Below, in pieces: positions 1 to 7,055 of a DNA stretch of 14,225 bases; the stretch's first letter is position 1, and the number at the start of each line of letters is the position of its first letter. The stretch spans positions 1 to 14,225 of the forward strand of contig DNHM01000208.1 in NCBI GenBank assembly GCA_003485885.1. Direction: 5' to 3'. Source of the stretch: Acidimicrobiaceae bacterium. Its GTDB lineage: Bacteria; Actinomycetota; Acidimicrobiia; Acidimicrobiales; UBA10347. Both the position numbers and the translations under genes were made by a program. The notes beneath the pieces are model-generated. The model saw only the letters and a list, made by a program, of their open reading frames with translations, was not told the origin of the DNA and searched no databases.

Positions 1-230
1 TCGAGATCGTCGAGGCCGAACCCCCGTGCACGTTCAGGTTCAGGTTGATCCGGATCACTACCGATGATCTCAAAGTACGTGCGATCGTCGAAGGTCAGCA
101 GCGTGTTGTGCGTTCCCCTGCCGACATGAGGGCCACCAACAACAGCGGTAGCACCGGTGAGGTCGTGGATGATGCGTGTGCCTTCGTCAACATCGGGACA
201 TGCAAAGACAATGTGATCGAGTTCCGCCAT
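1..230 (-). CDS. Glyoxalase-like (VOC) domain protein, C-terminus cut by window edge
   Basis: The reading frame starts at ATG 230 and runs off the left edge without a stop, so only about 76 N-terminal residues are visible. It begins MAELDHIVFACPDVDEGTR and continues through a GRGTHN segment and a YFEIIG strand. That order is typical of the N-terminal half of glyoxalase_3-like VOC proteins: LDHIVF strand, xGRGTHN, then an L/F-EII strand ending at a metal-ligand-type Glu. A GAGG sequence lies a few bases before the ATG, so this gene looks Shine-Dalgarno led, unlike most others here. It sits 48 bp downstream of the DinB gene on the same strand and is probably co-transcribed with it. The substrate cannot be inferred; VOC members include isomerases, dioxygenases and resistance proteins. 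The family call is fairly secure and the function is unknown. Confidence 0.8.
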   Translation of the reverse strand, partial: MAELDHIVFACPDVDEGTRIIHDLTGATAVVGGPHVGRGTHNTLLTFDDRTYFEIIGSDPDQPEPERARGFGLDDL

Positions 231-278
231 AGTCGCCTCAGACTAGCGAAGCGGGCCGGGACCACAGAATCTGACAGC

Positions 279-812
279 TCAGCCATCCAACTGCTCGCGG
301 GCGTCCCACAGGTGGTGCTCGACATCGTGCAGCATGTAACGAGCTAAGGATTCGACGGTAAAACGGGGACCGTCGCTCCGAAACCCTTCCTTGTGCCACT
401 CGTTGTCGTCAACCCGATCAAGCAGGTCAGCGAACTTGCCGGCGTTCGATGCCAGGTCATACGCGACCTTGGCTGGATCCTGGCCGGCGTAGTCGCTTTT
501 GACCGCTTCGACTTCCTGGTTCCAGTCCTTGAACGTCGGGGGTTTGCGTTTCTTCAACATCTGGCGACTGCGCTCTTCAAAGATCTTAAATACGTCACGC
601 ACATGGCAGCCGTACTCAAGAGGCGTCCAGGTGCGGTCATCACCGTCACGAAGGCTCTGGACGCCAGGACCGCGCCCCAGCAACTCACGCCACGCGCCAC
701 CAACAGCTCGAACCCGCGGCCCAAGCTTGTTTCGACTCAGCGCATCAGCTTTGTACCCGCACTCTTCGCATTGACGCTCAAGCACCCATGTCCAATCACC
801 ATCTTCACCCAT
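279..812 (-). CDS. DinB-fold (DinB_2 / mycothiol-dependent enzyme-like) protein
   Basis: A 177-aa soluble protein. The N-terminus has WTWVLERQCEECGY (about residues 7-20), a signature of an actinobacterial DinB-superfamily group. The four-helix-bundle family is defined by three histidines that bind a divalent metal. Candidates are H70 (in EYGCH) and H162/H166 in YMLHDVEHHLWD. Families of this fold include mycothiol- or bacillithiol-dependent S-transferases and maleylpyruvate isomerase, so a thiol-dependent transferase role is possible but unproven. The ATG at 812 is supported by an in-frame TGA 36 bp upstream with no other start codon between, and by a TACTGT box 6 nt before the ATG. The VOC gene follows 48 bp downstream, which suggests a two-gene operon. 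The C-x-x-C pair at residues 15-18 could bind zinc. Confidence 0.85.
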   Translation of the reverse strand: MGEDGDWTWVLERQCEECGYKADALSRNKLGPRVRAVGGAWRELLGRGPGVQSLRDGDDRTWTPLEYGCHVRDVFKIFEERSRQMLKKRKPPTFKDWNQEVEAVKSDYAGQDPAKVAYDLASNAGKFADLLDRVDDNEWHKEGFRSDGPRFTVESLARYMLHDVEHHLWDAREQLDG

Positions 813-818
813 CCGGCC

Positions 819-824
819 ACAGTA
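819..824 (-). promoter_or_regulatory. Candidate -10 box (TACTGT) of the DinB gene
   Basis: On the minus strand TACTGT ends 6 nt before the ATG at 812. That matches the TANNNT-6/7-start spacing seen at several genes here and suggests a leaderless transcript. No clear -35 element is seen. The prediction is from spacing alone. Confidence 0.4.
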
Positions 825-1236
825 CGCCCAACGCTCCCGCTTGGCGATTCAAAGTGATAAGGGAGATCGAGCGGGATACGACACAGCCGACACCCCCAGA
901 ACCCCAGAAGGAAGATCGTCGACACGATGAAGACGACAGGGGGAATGCAAAGGCAATGCCTAGAAATTTTCGCACAACTCGGTTGTTATGTCCTCCCGGA
1001 TAGCTGCGGCCCTCGAGGCCCTGCTGATCCTTAGGACGTTCGAGACGCAGTGTCTCGACCATTTTCACTTGGTAACGGGCTTCTACCTAGCACCACGATT
1101 GACAATTGAATTGGGGATTCTGCTCGAAGACTGAGTCGAGCACAGGCCAAACACCAGTGCGTGAACACTTCTGATGAGGCGCTCCCAAAATGCGGAACGC
1201 GACAGACCCCAACTTCACGCTGGCGTTCAACGCTTT
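825..1236. other. Stretch with no supported gene between DinB and Nudix genes
   Basis: About 410 bp with no convincing coding sequence. On the minus strand two short overlapping frames lie here. One (1068-805) contains RVVRKFLGIAFAFP. The other (925-737) begins STIFLLGFWGCRLC, a hydrophobic stretch. They would join into one membrane-helix-like peptide if the five-G run at 939-943 (C run on the minus strand) had one more base. This could be a decayed small membrane protein, but there is no recognised family, and the second frame would overlap the DinB start by about 76 bp. No tRNA, terminator hairpin or repeat was seen. Confidence 0.3.
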
Positions 1237-1743
1237 CTACGCGGGCCGTTCGGTGATGTCGATGATCACGGGCTCGATGGAACCACCGAACTCGAGAACC
1301 CGTCCAACGAGCTCAGCGAGCCCCTCGGGCACCACCTTGTCGTTCGTCTCGTGTAACTCGGCTGGTGTGAACCAGCGCATGTCGACGATCCCTTCGCCCC
1401 GTAGTTCGTGCTCAGCCAAGGCTGGCGCGAGCGCAAATTGGCGACATGGCACCAGATGAATATCTTCCTGCTGCCCGCCGTAACCCGGAGCAATCCCTGG
1501 GCCGCGCTGGGTGCGGCGGCACACGACAGGTCCGATAAACGCCTCGGCTAGGCCGGTCTCCTCGAGGAGTTCTCGTCGGAGCGCCGTCGGAAGATCTTCG
1601 CCGTCTTCGATACCACCGCCAGGCAAGACCCATCCGGTCCAGCCGTTGCGTTCCAGGAAGAGCTTGACCATGAGGACCCGGTCAGTCGGGTCGATCATGA
1701 GCGCCCGCACTGCTTGGCGCAGGGGAAGTTCCGAGTCAGTCAT
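1237..1743 (-). CDS. Nudix hydrolase, translationally coupled to mftF
   Basis: A 168-aa protein with a complete Nudix box at about residues 45-70: G-GIEDG-E-DLPTALR-RE-LL-EE-T-GL, which fits the consensus G-x5-E-x7-RE-U-x-EE-x-G-U. The RE and EE residues bind the catalytic Mg2+ or Mn2+. Nudix enzymes cleave nucleoside diphosphates linked to another group (NDP-sugars, ADP-ribose, NADH, oxidised NTPs); the substrate cannot be read from sequence. The start is ATG 1743, whose last bases overlap the mftF stop as ATGA. That indicates translational coupling and a single transcript. The frame is open far upstream inside mftF, but that part is an antiparallel-frame artefact without the family's features. 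Being tied to a sugar-nucleotide-using glycosyltransferase, it could act on an NDP-sugar or on an NAD(P)H-related molecule; this is inference. Confidence 0.9.
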   Translation of the reverse strand: MTDSELPLRQAVRALMIDPTDRVLMVKLFLERNGWTGWVLPGGGIEDGEDLPTALRRELLEETGLAEAFIGPVVCRRTQRGPGIAPGYGGQQEDIHLVPCRQFALAPALAEHELRGEGIVDMRWFTPAELHETNDKVVPEGLAELVGRVLEFGGSIEPVIIDITERPA

Positions 1744-3185
1744 GAGTTGTTGCCAATTCGCACCTTGGGCAGCAAAGCAGCAACTGAGCCAGATCGCAAT
1801 ACGCCAGCCCAAACTCCGGCGCAGTACGAGCCGTGGTCGAGCGCCCGAAATGCGGTGTGGGTCACCAGATTGTTCGCTGGCCGGGTGCGGAACCAGTCGA
1901 TCATTGCGGGGACAACGAGAGCGGCGGCAAGCGCCTGTCGACTCCTGCTTGTCCACACCAACAGGGGTGCCCAGGATCGGGTCGCCGCTGCAGCGAGACC
2001 ATGCACGGCATACCCGTGCGTCATGACAGTTAGCCGAGCGGCTTCTTTTACGGGAACGTCGACTTTGCCAATGAGTTTGCGGGTTAACGCCACGATGCTG
2101 CTGGCTGTGGCCGCAGCAGCAACCAACCGAAGTCGGCGTCCGCCAAAGAGCAGGCCCAGCGTGGTCATGGTGATGTTGGCCGGAAGCTGCAGCGGCGAGA
2201 CCTTGTCGCCGTGGCGAGCCGAGAGCTCGGCCGCCGAGGAACCGTAGGAGAATCGCTGACGGGCGAACGCAGCAACTGACGGCCGGTTGCGATGGTGGGC
2301 CACCGCAGCCGGCTCGAACCGGACAAGGTGCCCGTGTTGGATGAGTCGCCACACCATGTCGACGTCTTCGCCGTAACGCATAGCCTCGTCGAAACCCCCA
2401 GCTTCCTCGAGCATGTTGGTTCGCACGACCAACATTGCCGACGGCACATAGGAGGTGCGGGTGCCGGGGAACACCAGGGCTGCATCACTTCCCATATCGA
2501 GTGGCGAATTGTCGGCCTCGTACGCCGCAATCCGGTCGGCGCCAGGCTCAGCCGCTACCCGTGGCGCCACAACAGAAACTGCTGGGTCGACAAAGTGGGC
2601 AAGCAAAGTTTGTATTGCGGCAGCTCTCGGCACGACATCTGCGTCGACAAACACCATCACCTCAGGTCGAAAAGTTACGTCCCCTGGGGAGGTAACTTTT
2701 GGTTGGAGCACGTTTCGCCAGCCTGTGTTGCGGGCTGCCGCCGGCCCTCGGTTGACGTCGTGATGGACTAAATCCGCGCCATGGGCGGCAACGATCGCGG
2801 CCACAGAAGAAACGTCAGCGGATGCGTCGTCCACCACGACAATCTGGCTTTCGGGCGAGTACGAACGCAACACTCCCAGTAGCCGATCGAGACCGTCGGA
2901 ATCGTTGTGCACCGGCACCACGAACGCTGAGGTCACTTCAGGCGAGTTGGTGGGCACCGGGCTGAATACCGGGTGCACCATTCCACCTCGGATCAGTCTG
3001 TCGCGCAGCTTGGTGGCTTCACTTGAAGCCAGCGTTGCCGTGCCCGTAAGCCAGTCATTCAGCAACTGTGACCCGGCCGCAGACAAACGAATCAGGCGAA
3101 ATGGGGAGCCCCCCATTAGTGCGGTACCGTTAGAACTACGTCGAACGTTGGAATCGAGTTCCAATCGCACTTGTTGCATCGACAC
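1740..3185 (-). CDS. mftF: Mycofactocin glycosyltransferase MftF (GT2 family)
   Basis: A 481-aa family 2 glycosyltransferase. In characterised mycobacteria MftF adds beta-1,4-linked glucose units to (pre)mycofactocin. Residues 1-80 match the MftF-type N-terminal module. The GT-A domain starts near 86 (TSAFVVPVHND), with the nucleotide-binding VVVDDAS at 117-122 and NRGPAAARNTG at 145-155. The DxD motif is FVDADVVP at 179-186, followed by GGFDEAMRYGEDVDMVWR at 263-280, which holds the catalytic-type ED. The C-terminal third has hydrophobic segments (about 338-365 and 415-432) consistent with membrane association. The start is taken as GTG 3185, 7 nt after a TAACGT box; ATG 3179 is an alternative. 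It is divergent from mftA and followed by the coupled Nudix gene. Oddity: residues about 161-172 are encoded by a 31-bp near-perfect palindrome that looks inserted between two conserved motifs. The frame is intact. Confidence 0.93.
   Translation of the reverse strand: MSMQQVRLELDSNVRRSSNGTALMGGSPFRLIRLSAAGSQLLNDWLTGTATLASSEATKLRDRLIRGGMVHPVFSPVPTNSPEVTSAFVVPVHNDSDGLDRLLGVLRSYSPESQIVVVDDASADVSSVAAIVAAHGADLVHHDVNRGPAAARNTGWRNVLQPKVTSPGDVTFRPEVMVFVDADVVPRAAAIQTLLAHFVDPAVSVVAPRVAAEPGADRIAAYEADNSPLDMGSDAALVFPGTRTSYVPSAMLVVRTNMLEEAGGFDEAMRYGEDVDMVWRLIQHGHLVRFEPAAVAHHRNRPSVAAFARQRFSYGSSAAELSARHGDKVSPLQLPANITMTTLGLLFGGRRLRLVAAAATASSIVALTRKLIGKVDVPVKEAARLTVMTHGYAVHGLAAAATRSWAPLLVWTSRSRQALAAALVVPAMIDWFRTRPANNLVTHTAFRALDHGSYCAGVWAGVLRSGSVAALLPKVRIGNNS
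2670..2700. repeat. REP-like palindrome inside the mftF coding sequence
   Basis: A 31-nt inverted repeat centred on T2685. The left arm is AAAAGTTACGTCCCC and the right arm is GGGGAGGTAACTTTT; 14 of 15 positions pair, the exception being G2679/G2691. On the mftF strand it encodes KVTSPGDVTF and adds a short in-frame segment between NRGPAAARNTG and the DxD strand. The size, single-base centre and CCTGG core resemble the intergenic palindrome at 7056-7084. An insertion of a REP-type element is the likely origin (inference). Confidence 0.75.
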
Positions 3186-3187
3186 GC

Positions 3188-3197
3188 AACGTACGTT
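3188..3197. promoter_or_regulatory. Palindromic bidirectional -10 candidate between mftF and mftA
   Basis: AACGTACGTT is a perfect 10-bp palindrome in the 29-bp gap between the divergent mftF (GTG 3185) and mftA (ATG 3215) starts. It offers TACGTT on the plus strand (3192-3197) for mftA. On the minus strand it offers TAACGT (3197-3192), whose end is 7 nt from the mftF GTG, as in other genes here. The two promoters must overlap, and the palindrome could also be an operator. The -35 elements are not obvious; TTGTTG at 3171 is a weak candidate for mftA. Confidence 0.5.
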
Positions 3198-3214
3198 AAC
3201 CCCGGGGGATTCTC

Positions 3215-3322
3215 ATGGAACCAAAGACCGAACCAGAAGTAACCGCTGTCGAAGAAGCGCTCGTAGAAGAAGAACTGCTCGTCGAGGAGATCTCCATCGA
3301 CGGCATGTGCGGCGTCTACTAG
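3215..3322 (+). CDS. mftA: Mycofactocin precursor peptide MftA
   Basis: A 35-residue peptide. It is a Glu-rich leader (MEPKTEPEV..., many EE pairs) followed by the diagnostic core ISIDGMCGVY at the C-terminus. In known MFT biosynthesis the terminal Val-Tyr pair is the substrate: MftC oxidatively decarboxylates the Tyr and forms a C-C cross-link with Val, and MftE then releases the modified dipeptide. The conserved IDGMCGVY tail makes the assignment close to certain despite the small size. The ATG at 3215 is preceded by a G-rich CGGGGGATTCTC, a possible weak ribosome-binding site. mftB starts 15 nt after the stop, so the genes are one operon. The acidic leader is the part bound by MftB. Confidence 0.97.
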   Translation: MEPKTEPEVTAVEEALVEEELLVEEISIDGMCGVY

Positions 3323-3337
3323 AGCAGCGTTACTGTC

Positions 3338-3691
3338 ATGCCTAGCGGGTCCGCCGACGCTGCAACTCAAAAAAGACCGCAGGCGGACCACCCGCTCGCC
3401 TTTGACTCGTCAGCGAAGTGGGAACGCAGCGCCAAGATCGGGCTCCGGCCCGAACCTTTCGGAGCGCTGGCGTACCACTTCGATACCCGAAGGCTTGTCT
3501 TTCTGAAGTCCGCCGTGCTGGTCCAATTGGTCGATGGTCTCGTCGACCATGACTCTGCCGATGCTGCTATCGAAGCCATCGTTGAACCAACCGATGATCG
3601 CAGCCGCCAGGCCCATGTGAAAGCCTTAGCCTCGCTTGCCGAAGCTGGCGTGATCGAACCCGTTACTACCGCCATCTCTTCTGTTGGGTAA
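3338..3691 (+). CDS. mftB: Mycofactocin peptide chaperone MftB (RRE domain)
   Basis: A 117-aa protein of the PqqD-like RiPP recognition element type. MftB binds the MftA leader and delivers the peptide to the radical SAM enzyme MftC. The central part reads LRPEPFGALAYHFDTRRLVFL (about residues 36-56), the hallmark MftB stretch with the beta-strand and Y-D-xR-RL segment. Helices follow (LVQLVDGLVDH; HVKALASLAEAGVIEP), as in the winged-helix RRE fold. The N-terminal 25 residues are low-complexity and longer than in some homologues, so a later start cannot be excluded. The gene lies 15 nt after mftA and 3 nt before mftC, a tight operon where MftB and MftC synthesis should be coupled. Confidence 0.93.
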   Translation: MPSGSADAATQKRPQADHPLAFDSSAKWERSAKIGLRPEPFGALAYHFDTRRLVFLKSAVLVQLVDGLVDHDSADAAIEAIVEPTDDRSRQAHVKALASLAEAGVIEPVTTAISSVG

Positions 3692-3694
3692 ACC

Positions 3695-4888
3695 ATGACC
3701 GCCACCCAGTCCTCTCCACTGACGCTGATCTCGAAGTCAGCAAGCACAAAGACACAGGCGGTCCCTCCGCTTGTTGAGCAGCTCAAGGGTGGCCTCGATG
3801 CCCCCATCTGCCTCACGTGGGAACTCACCTACGCCTGCAACCTGGCGTGTGTGCACTGCCTGAGTTCGTCGGGGCGTCGCGACCCCAAAGAACTCACCAC
3901 CGCCGAAGCACTCGCCGTGGTTGATGAACTCGCCGACCTACAGGTGTTCTATGTGAACCTCGGCGGCGGCGAACCAATGCTCCGCAAGGACTTCCTCGAC
4001 ATCGTCGACCATGCCGTGAGCCGCAACGTCGGCGTCAAATTCTCGACCAACGGCTACTACATCGACAAAGCAGCCGCCGAACGTTTCGCCGCTACCGACC
4101 TGCTCGATATCCAGATCTCGCTCGACGGCTTCGATGCAGAAACCAACGACGCCGTCAGAGGCAAGGGTTCATGGGAAGCCGCTCGCCGGGCCATGGACAA
4201 TCTGGCCGACGCAAACTTTGGCGAGTTCAAGATCTCCATCGTGGCCACTCGCCACAATGTCGACCAACTCGACGATTACAAGAAGATGGCCGACGAGTAC
4301 GGTGCACAGTTACGGGTGACCCGGTTGCGTCCGTCGGGCCGAGGCGTCGACTCGTATCAGGACCTGCGCTTGACCCATCCACAGCAACAGCAGATCTTCC
4401 GCTGGATCATGGATCACCCCGATGTATTGACTGGCGATTCGTTCTTCCACCTGAACGCGCTCGGCAAGGACACCGGCGAAACACTGCCGGGTCTGAGCAT
4501 GTGTGGTGCTGGCCGCATCGTGTGCCTGATCGACCCAATCGGCGATGTCTACGCCTGCCCGTTCGTGATCCACGACGAGTTCATGGCTGGCAATGTGCGT
4601 GACACCGGCGGTTTCGCTTCGGTATGGCGCGAGTCCGACCTGTTTCAAGAATTGCGTGAGCCGGGCGCCGCTGGCGCCTGTGCTTCCTGCAACGCCTACG
4701 AGGCCTGTGGCGGTGGCTGTATGGCAGCCAAGTTCTTCACCGGCATACCACTCGACGGCCCTGACCCCGACTGCGCACTCGGCCATGCCGACGAGGCAGT
4801 TGCTGCGGCTTCGGCCGCTGGTGTGGTGCCTCAGCCGTCCCAAGACCACTCGCGACGCCCAGTCACGCTAGGCGCCAAGCCTTCCTGA
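3695..4888 (+). CDS. mftC: Mycofactocin radical SAM maturase MftC
   Basis: A 397-aa radical SAM enzyme with a SPASM domain, close to the usual MftC length. The [4Fe-4S]-SAM motif is CNLACVHC (C48, C52, C55), followed by the SAM-contacting GGEP at 91-94. The C-terminal SPASM domain supplies cysteines for auxiliary Fe-S clusters: C270, C277, C288, then C329, C332, C338, C342 and C360 in the CASCNAYEACGGGC region. MftC first decarboxylates the MftA C-terminal Tyr and then forms the Val-Tyr cross-link, with MftB required. The ATG at 3695 is 3 nt after the mftB stop. The last 35 residues (AASAAGVVPQPSQDH...) are a variable tail. No lesions are seen. Confidence 0.97.
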   Translation: MTATQSSPLTLISKSASTKTQAVPPLVEQLKGGLDAPICLTWELTYACNLACVHCLSSSGRRDPKELTTAEALAVVDELADLQVFYVNLGGGEPMLRKDFLDIVDHAVSRNVGVKFSTNGYYIDKAAAERFAATDLLDIQISLDGFDAETNDAVRGKGSWEAARRAMDNLADANFGEFKISIVATRHNVDQLDDYKKMADEYGAQLRVTRLRPSGRGVDSYQDLRLTHPQQQQIFRWIMDHPDVLTGDSFFHLNALGKDTGETLPGLSMCGAGRIVCLIDPIGDVYACPFVIHDEFMAGNVRDTGGFASVWRESDLFQELREPGAAGACASCNAYEACGGGCMAAKFFTGIPLDGPDPDCALGHADEAVAAASAAGVVPQPSQDHSRRPVTLGAKPS

Positions 4889-4891
4889 TCT

Positions 4892-5256
4892 AACGAAGCC
4901 GACACGGCGGCACTTGACCTCGGCTTAGAAGTACGCGCCGCCGGAACCGGCAGCGTAGTGGTCACCCTTACCGTGACCGAACGTCACCTCGGAAGCCCGG
5001 GCCAGCTACATGGCAGCGTGCTGTTCACCCTGGCCGACGTAGCTGCGTCCTATGCCAGCAACAGCCGAGGGGACGTCGATAACGACCCATGCCGCGATCG
5101 ACTTCGTCGCCGGAACCCAGCTTGGTGGCGTGCTGGTGGCCACGGCGACCGAGCAAAGCCTGCGAGGCAAAGCCGGCATCTACGATGTGGCCATCCGCAC
5201 CGGCGTCGATGATCGACTCATCGCTACATTCCGTGGCAACACTGCGGCTGGTGTAG
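4892..5256 (+). pseudogene. Decayed PaaI-type hotdog thioesterase
   Basis: Two frames together spell a PaaI-like acyl-CoA thioesterase. The first has LGLEVRAAGTGSVVV, then LHGSVLFTLADVAASYASNSRG, the hotdog HGGxxFxLADxA catalytic segment. The second continues GTSITTHAAIDFVAG and later RLIATFRGN, the family's C-terminal strand. The switch needs the removal of one G from the GGGG run at 5069-5072. The first frame has no ATG or GTG near its expected beginning. At that place stands ACG 4904, preceded by TAACGA, like a decayed copy of the local TAACGT promoter. Past RGN the second frame runs on without a family-like end; a further single-base shift would give LRLV and a TAG at 5254. The missing start and shifted frame point to a true pseudogene rather than one sequencing error. 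Intact relatives hydrolyse hydroxyphenylacetyl-CoA-type thioesters. Confidence 0.75.
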
Positions 5257-5463
5257 GCAATCTCCGTTTCGCGTGGACACGAGCGCGTCTATGTTTGATC
5301 ATTCGCACGGGTTCCCTGGGCTTCGCTCGATGTGCAGCGGCCTCTACCTGCATGTTGTGCCGAAGGTAGTCCGGAGGTAGGTGGCGGGAGAGTCGGCGTC
5401 GTCGAACATATGGGTGATGAGCAGGAGTCATGGACGAACGCTGAGGCCAGGCGGCCGGGGGCG
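5257..5463. other. Intergenic stretch upstream of the MttB gene
   Basis: About 200 bp between the thioesterase remnant and the promoter of the methyltransferase gene. Open frames cross it (to 5369, and from 5381 in the frame of the next gene) but show no family features. No hairpin or repeat stands out. Confidence 0.4.
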
Positions 5464-5469
5464 TACTCT
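5464..5469 (+). promoter_or_regulatory. Candidate -10 box (TACTCT) of the MttB-family gene
   Basis: TACTCT ends 7 nt before GTG 5477. This leaderless spacing supports GTG 5477 over the upstream in-frame start at 5381. Confidence 0.4.
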
Positions 5470-5476
5470 CTCGGTT

Positions 5477-7027
5477 GTGACTGAGGAAACGGCCGAACAT
5501 CCGGCCAGGCCACGCCGCAAGGGACGCCGGGTAGACACCGGGCCCAAGATCATCGAACAACCGGCGCCGCGTGCCCATCGGCGGGCATTCGAGCCAACCC
5601 GGGTTGTCTCCGATGATGAGCTCGAAGCTATCCATCAGGCGTCACTCACGTTGTTGAGCACGACCGGTATGGACGTCCTGCTCCCTCAGGCCCAGCAGCT
5701 GTTCCTCCAAAATGGTGCAAGCTTGGACGGCGATCGCATGCGTTTCGACCCCGAGATGATCCTGGACTTTGTTGGCTCGGCCCCGGCAGAGTTCACGATG
5801 CATGCCCGTAATCCAGCCAGGAGTCAACAGATCGGAGGTGACAATGTCGTCTTCACCGCTGTGGGTAGTCCACCAAACTCTGGAGATATTGTCGGTGGAC
5901 GCCGGACCGGCAACCACCAGGACTTCATCGACCTCGTCAAGCTCAGTCAGCACCTGAACGCCGTGCAGTTGCACGCGGGATATCCGGTCGAACCGGCCGA
6001 TATCCATGCGTCGGTCCGGCACCTGCATGCGATCCGCGACATCGTCACGCTCAGCGACAAGCCGGTGAATGCATACAGCTTGGGAGCGCAGCGCAACCGT
6101 GACGCGCTTGAGATCTTGCGGTTAGCGCACGGACTCACCGACGACGAGGTCGACGAGAAATCGATCGTCTACACGGTGATCAACACGTCGTCGCCTTTGC
6201 GGCTCGACCACCCGATGGCCACCGGCATCATCGAATATGCCGGTCGAGGTCAGGCGTCGATCATCACACCGTTCACGCTCGCCGGAGCCATGGCCCCGGT
6301 CACGATTGCCGGTGCGGTCGTGCAACAGAACGCCGAAGCACTTGTCGGCATCGCCTTGTCCCAGATCGTTCGCCGGGGCGCGCCCATTGTCTACGGCGGC
6401 TTCACCTCGAACGTCGACATGAAGTCGGGATCACCCGCGTTCGGCACGCCTGAGTTCATGCAGTCGGCCATGCTCGGTGGCCAACTAGCCCGGCGATACG
6501 GGCTGCCATATCGCTCGTCGAACGTGAACGCAGCGAACGCCGTCGATGCTCAGGCCGCCTACGAATCCGTGTTCTCGTTGTGGGGTGCGGTCATGGGCGG
6601 CGCCAACGTGGTCTATCACGGCGCCGGTTGGCTCGAAGGCGGGCTACGAGCATCGTTCGAGAAGATGGTGCTCGATGCCGACCTGATCAATATGGTCGGC
6701 TCGTTCTTGGCTCCGCTTGTCGTGGACCAAGCCACCATGGCGCTCGATGCCATCGACGAGGTCGGCCCTGGGGGCCACTTCTTTGGCACCCAACACACGC
6801 AGGACCGCTACCGCACTGCGTTCTTCGCCCCGATGATCAGCGACTGGCGAAACTTCGAAGCCTGGGAAGAAGCTGGCTCGCCAACCGCAGATCAGAAAGC
6901 TGCGTCGCTCTACCGAACGCTCCTGGCCGAGTACCAAACCCCACCGTTCGATGCCGACCGCGAGGCAGCCGTGAACGAGTTCGTTGACCGCCGCATCGCC
7001 GAAGGCGGCGTCGAAACCGACTTCTAA
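5477..7027 (+). CDS. MttB-family (trimethylamine/betaine-type) methyltransferase, non-pyrrolysine
   Basis: A 516-aa member of the trimethylamine methyltransferase (MttB) family. Recognisable parts are the N-terminal DDELEAIHQASLTLLSTTGMDV helix, the IVYTVINTSSPLRLD strand, GQASIITPFTLAGAMAPVT, RRGAPIVYGGFTSNVDMKSGSP, and the barrel segment GGANVVYHGAGWLEGGLRAS. Archaeal MttB uses an amber-encoded pyrrolysine. This gene has no in-frame TAG, so it belongs with the non-Pyl group that includes glycine betaine and other quaternary-amine methyltransferases acting with a corrinoid protein. No corrinoid protein is in the window. The upstream in-frame ATG at 5381 would add about 32 residues with no family-like content (SRSHGRTLRPGG...). 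I chose GTG 5477 because of the TACTCT box and because family-like sequence begins after it. The substrate is unknown. The TauD-type dioxygenase follows on the same strand. Confidence 0.87.
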   Translation: MTEETAEHPARPRRKGRRVDTGPKIIEQPAPRAHRRAFEPTRVVSDDELEAIHQASLTLLSTTGMDVLLPQAQQLFLQNGASLDGDRMRFDPEMILDFVGSAPAEFTMHARNPARSQQIGGDNVVFTAVGSPPNSGDIVGGRRTGNHQDFIDLVKLSQHLNAVQLHAGYPVEPADIHASVRHLHAIRDIVTLSDKPVNAYSLGAQRNRDALEILRLAHGLTDDEVDEKSIVYTVINTSSPLRLDHPMATGIIEYAGRGQASIITPFTLAGAMAPVTIAGAVVQQNAEALVGIALSQIVRRGAPIVYGGFTSNVDMKSGSPAFGTPEFMQSAMLGGQLARRYGLPYRSSNVNAANAVDAQAAYESVFSLWGAVMGGANVVYHGAGWLEGGLRASFEKMVLDADLINMVGSFLAPLVVDQATMALDAIDEVGPGGHFFGTQHTQDRYRTAFFAPMISDWRNFEAWEEAGSPTADQKAASLYRTLLAEYQTPPFDADREAAVNEFVDRRIAEGGVETDF

Positions 7028-7055
7028 CAACGAATATCTACACATGACGACGCTT

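Noticed and set aside
737..1068. Frameshifted small membrane protein on the minus strand (frames 1068-805 and 925-737)
   Set aside because: It joins only by adding a base to the run at 939-943, overlaps the DinB start, has no clear promoter or ribosome-binding site, and has no known family.
1744..2352. Upstream extension of the Nudix reading frame to 2352 on the minus strand
   Set aside because: It runs through mftF in another frame, is rich in Arg, Ser and Cys, and shows no domain; the Nudix protein begins naturally at ATG 1743 in the ATGA overlap.
4310..4849. 179-codon minus-strand frame opposite mftC
   Set aside because: It lies entirely antisense to the strongly supported mftC and has no domain of its own.
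5381..5476. Upstream start of the MttB-family protein at ATG 5381
   Set aside because: The added residues are Arg/Gly/Ser-rich and not family-like; GTG 5477 follows a TACTCT box at leaderless spacing.
5477..7027. Pyrrolysine-containing MttB
   Set aside because: There is no in-frame TAG in the gene; the segment YHGAGWLEGGL is of the non-Pyl type.
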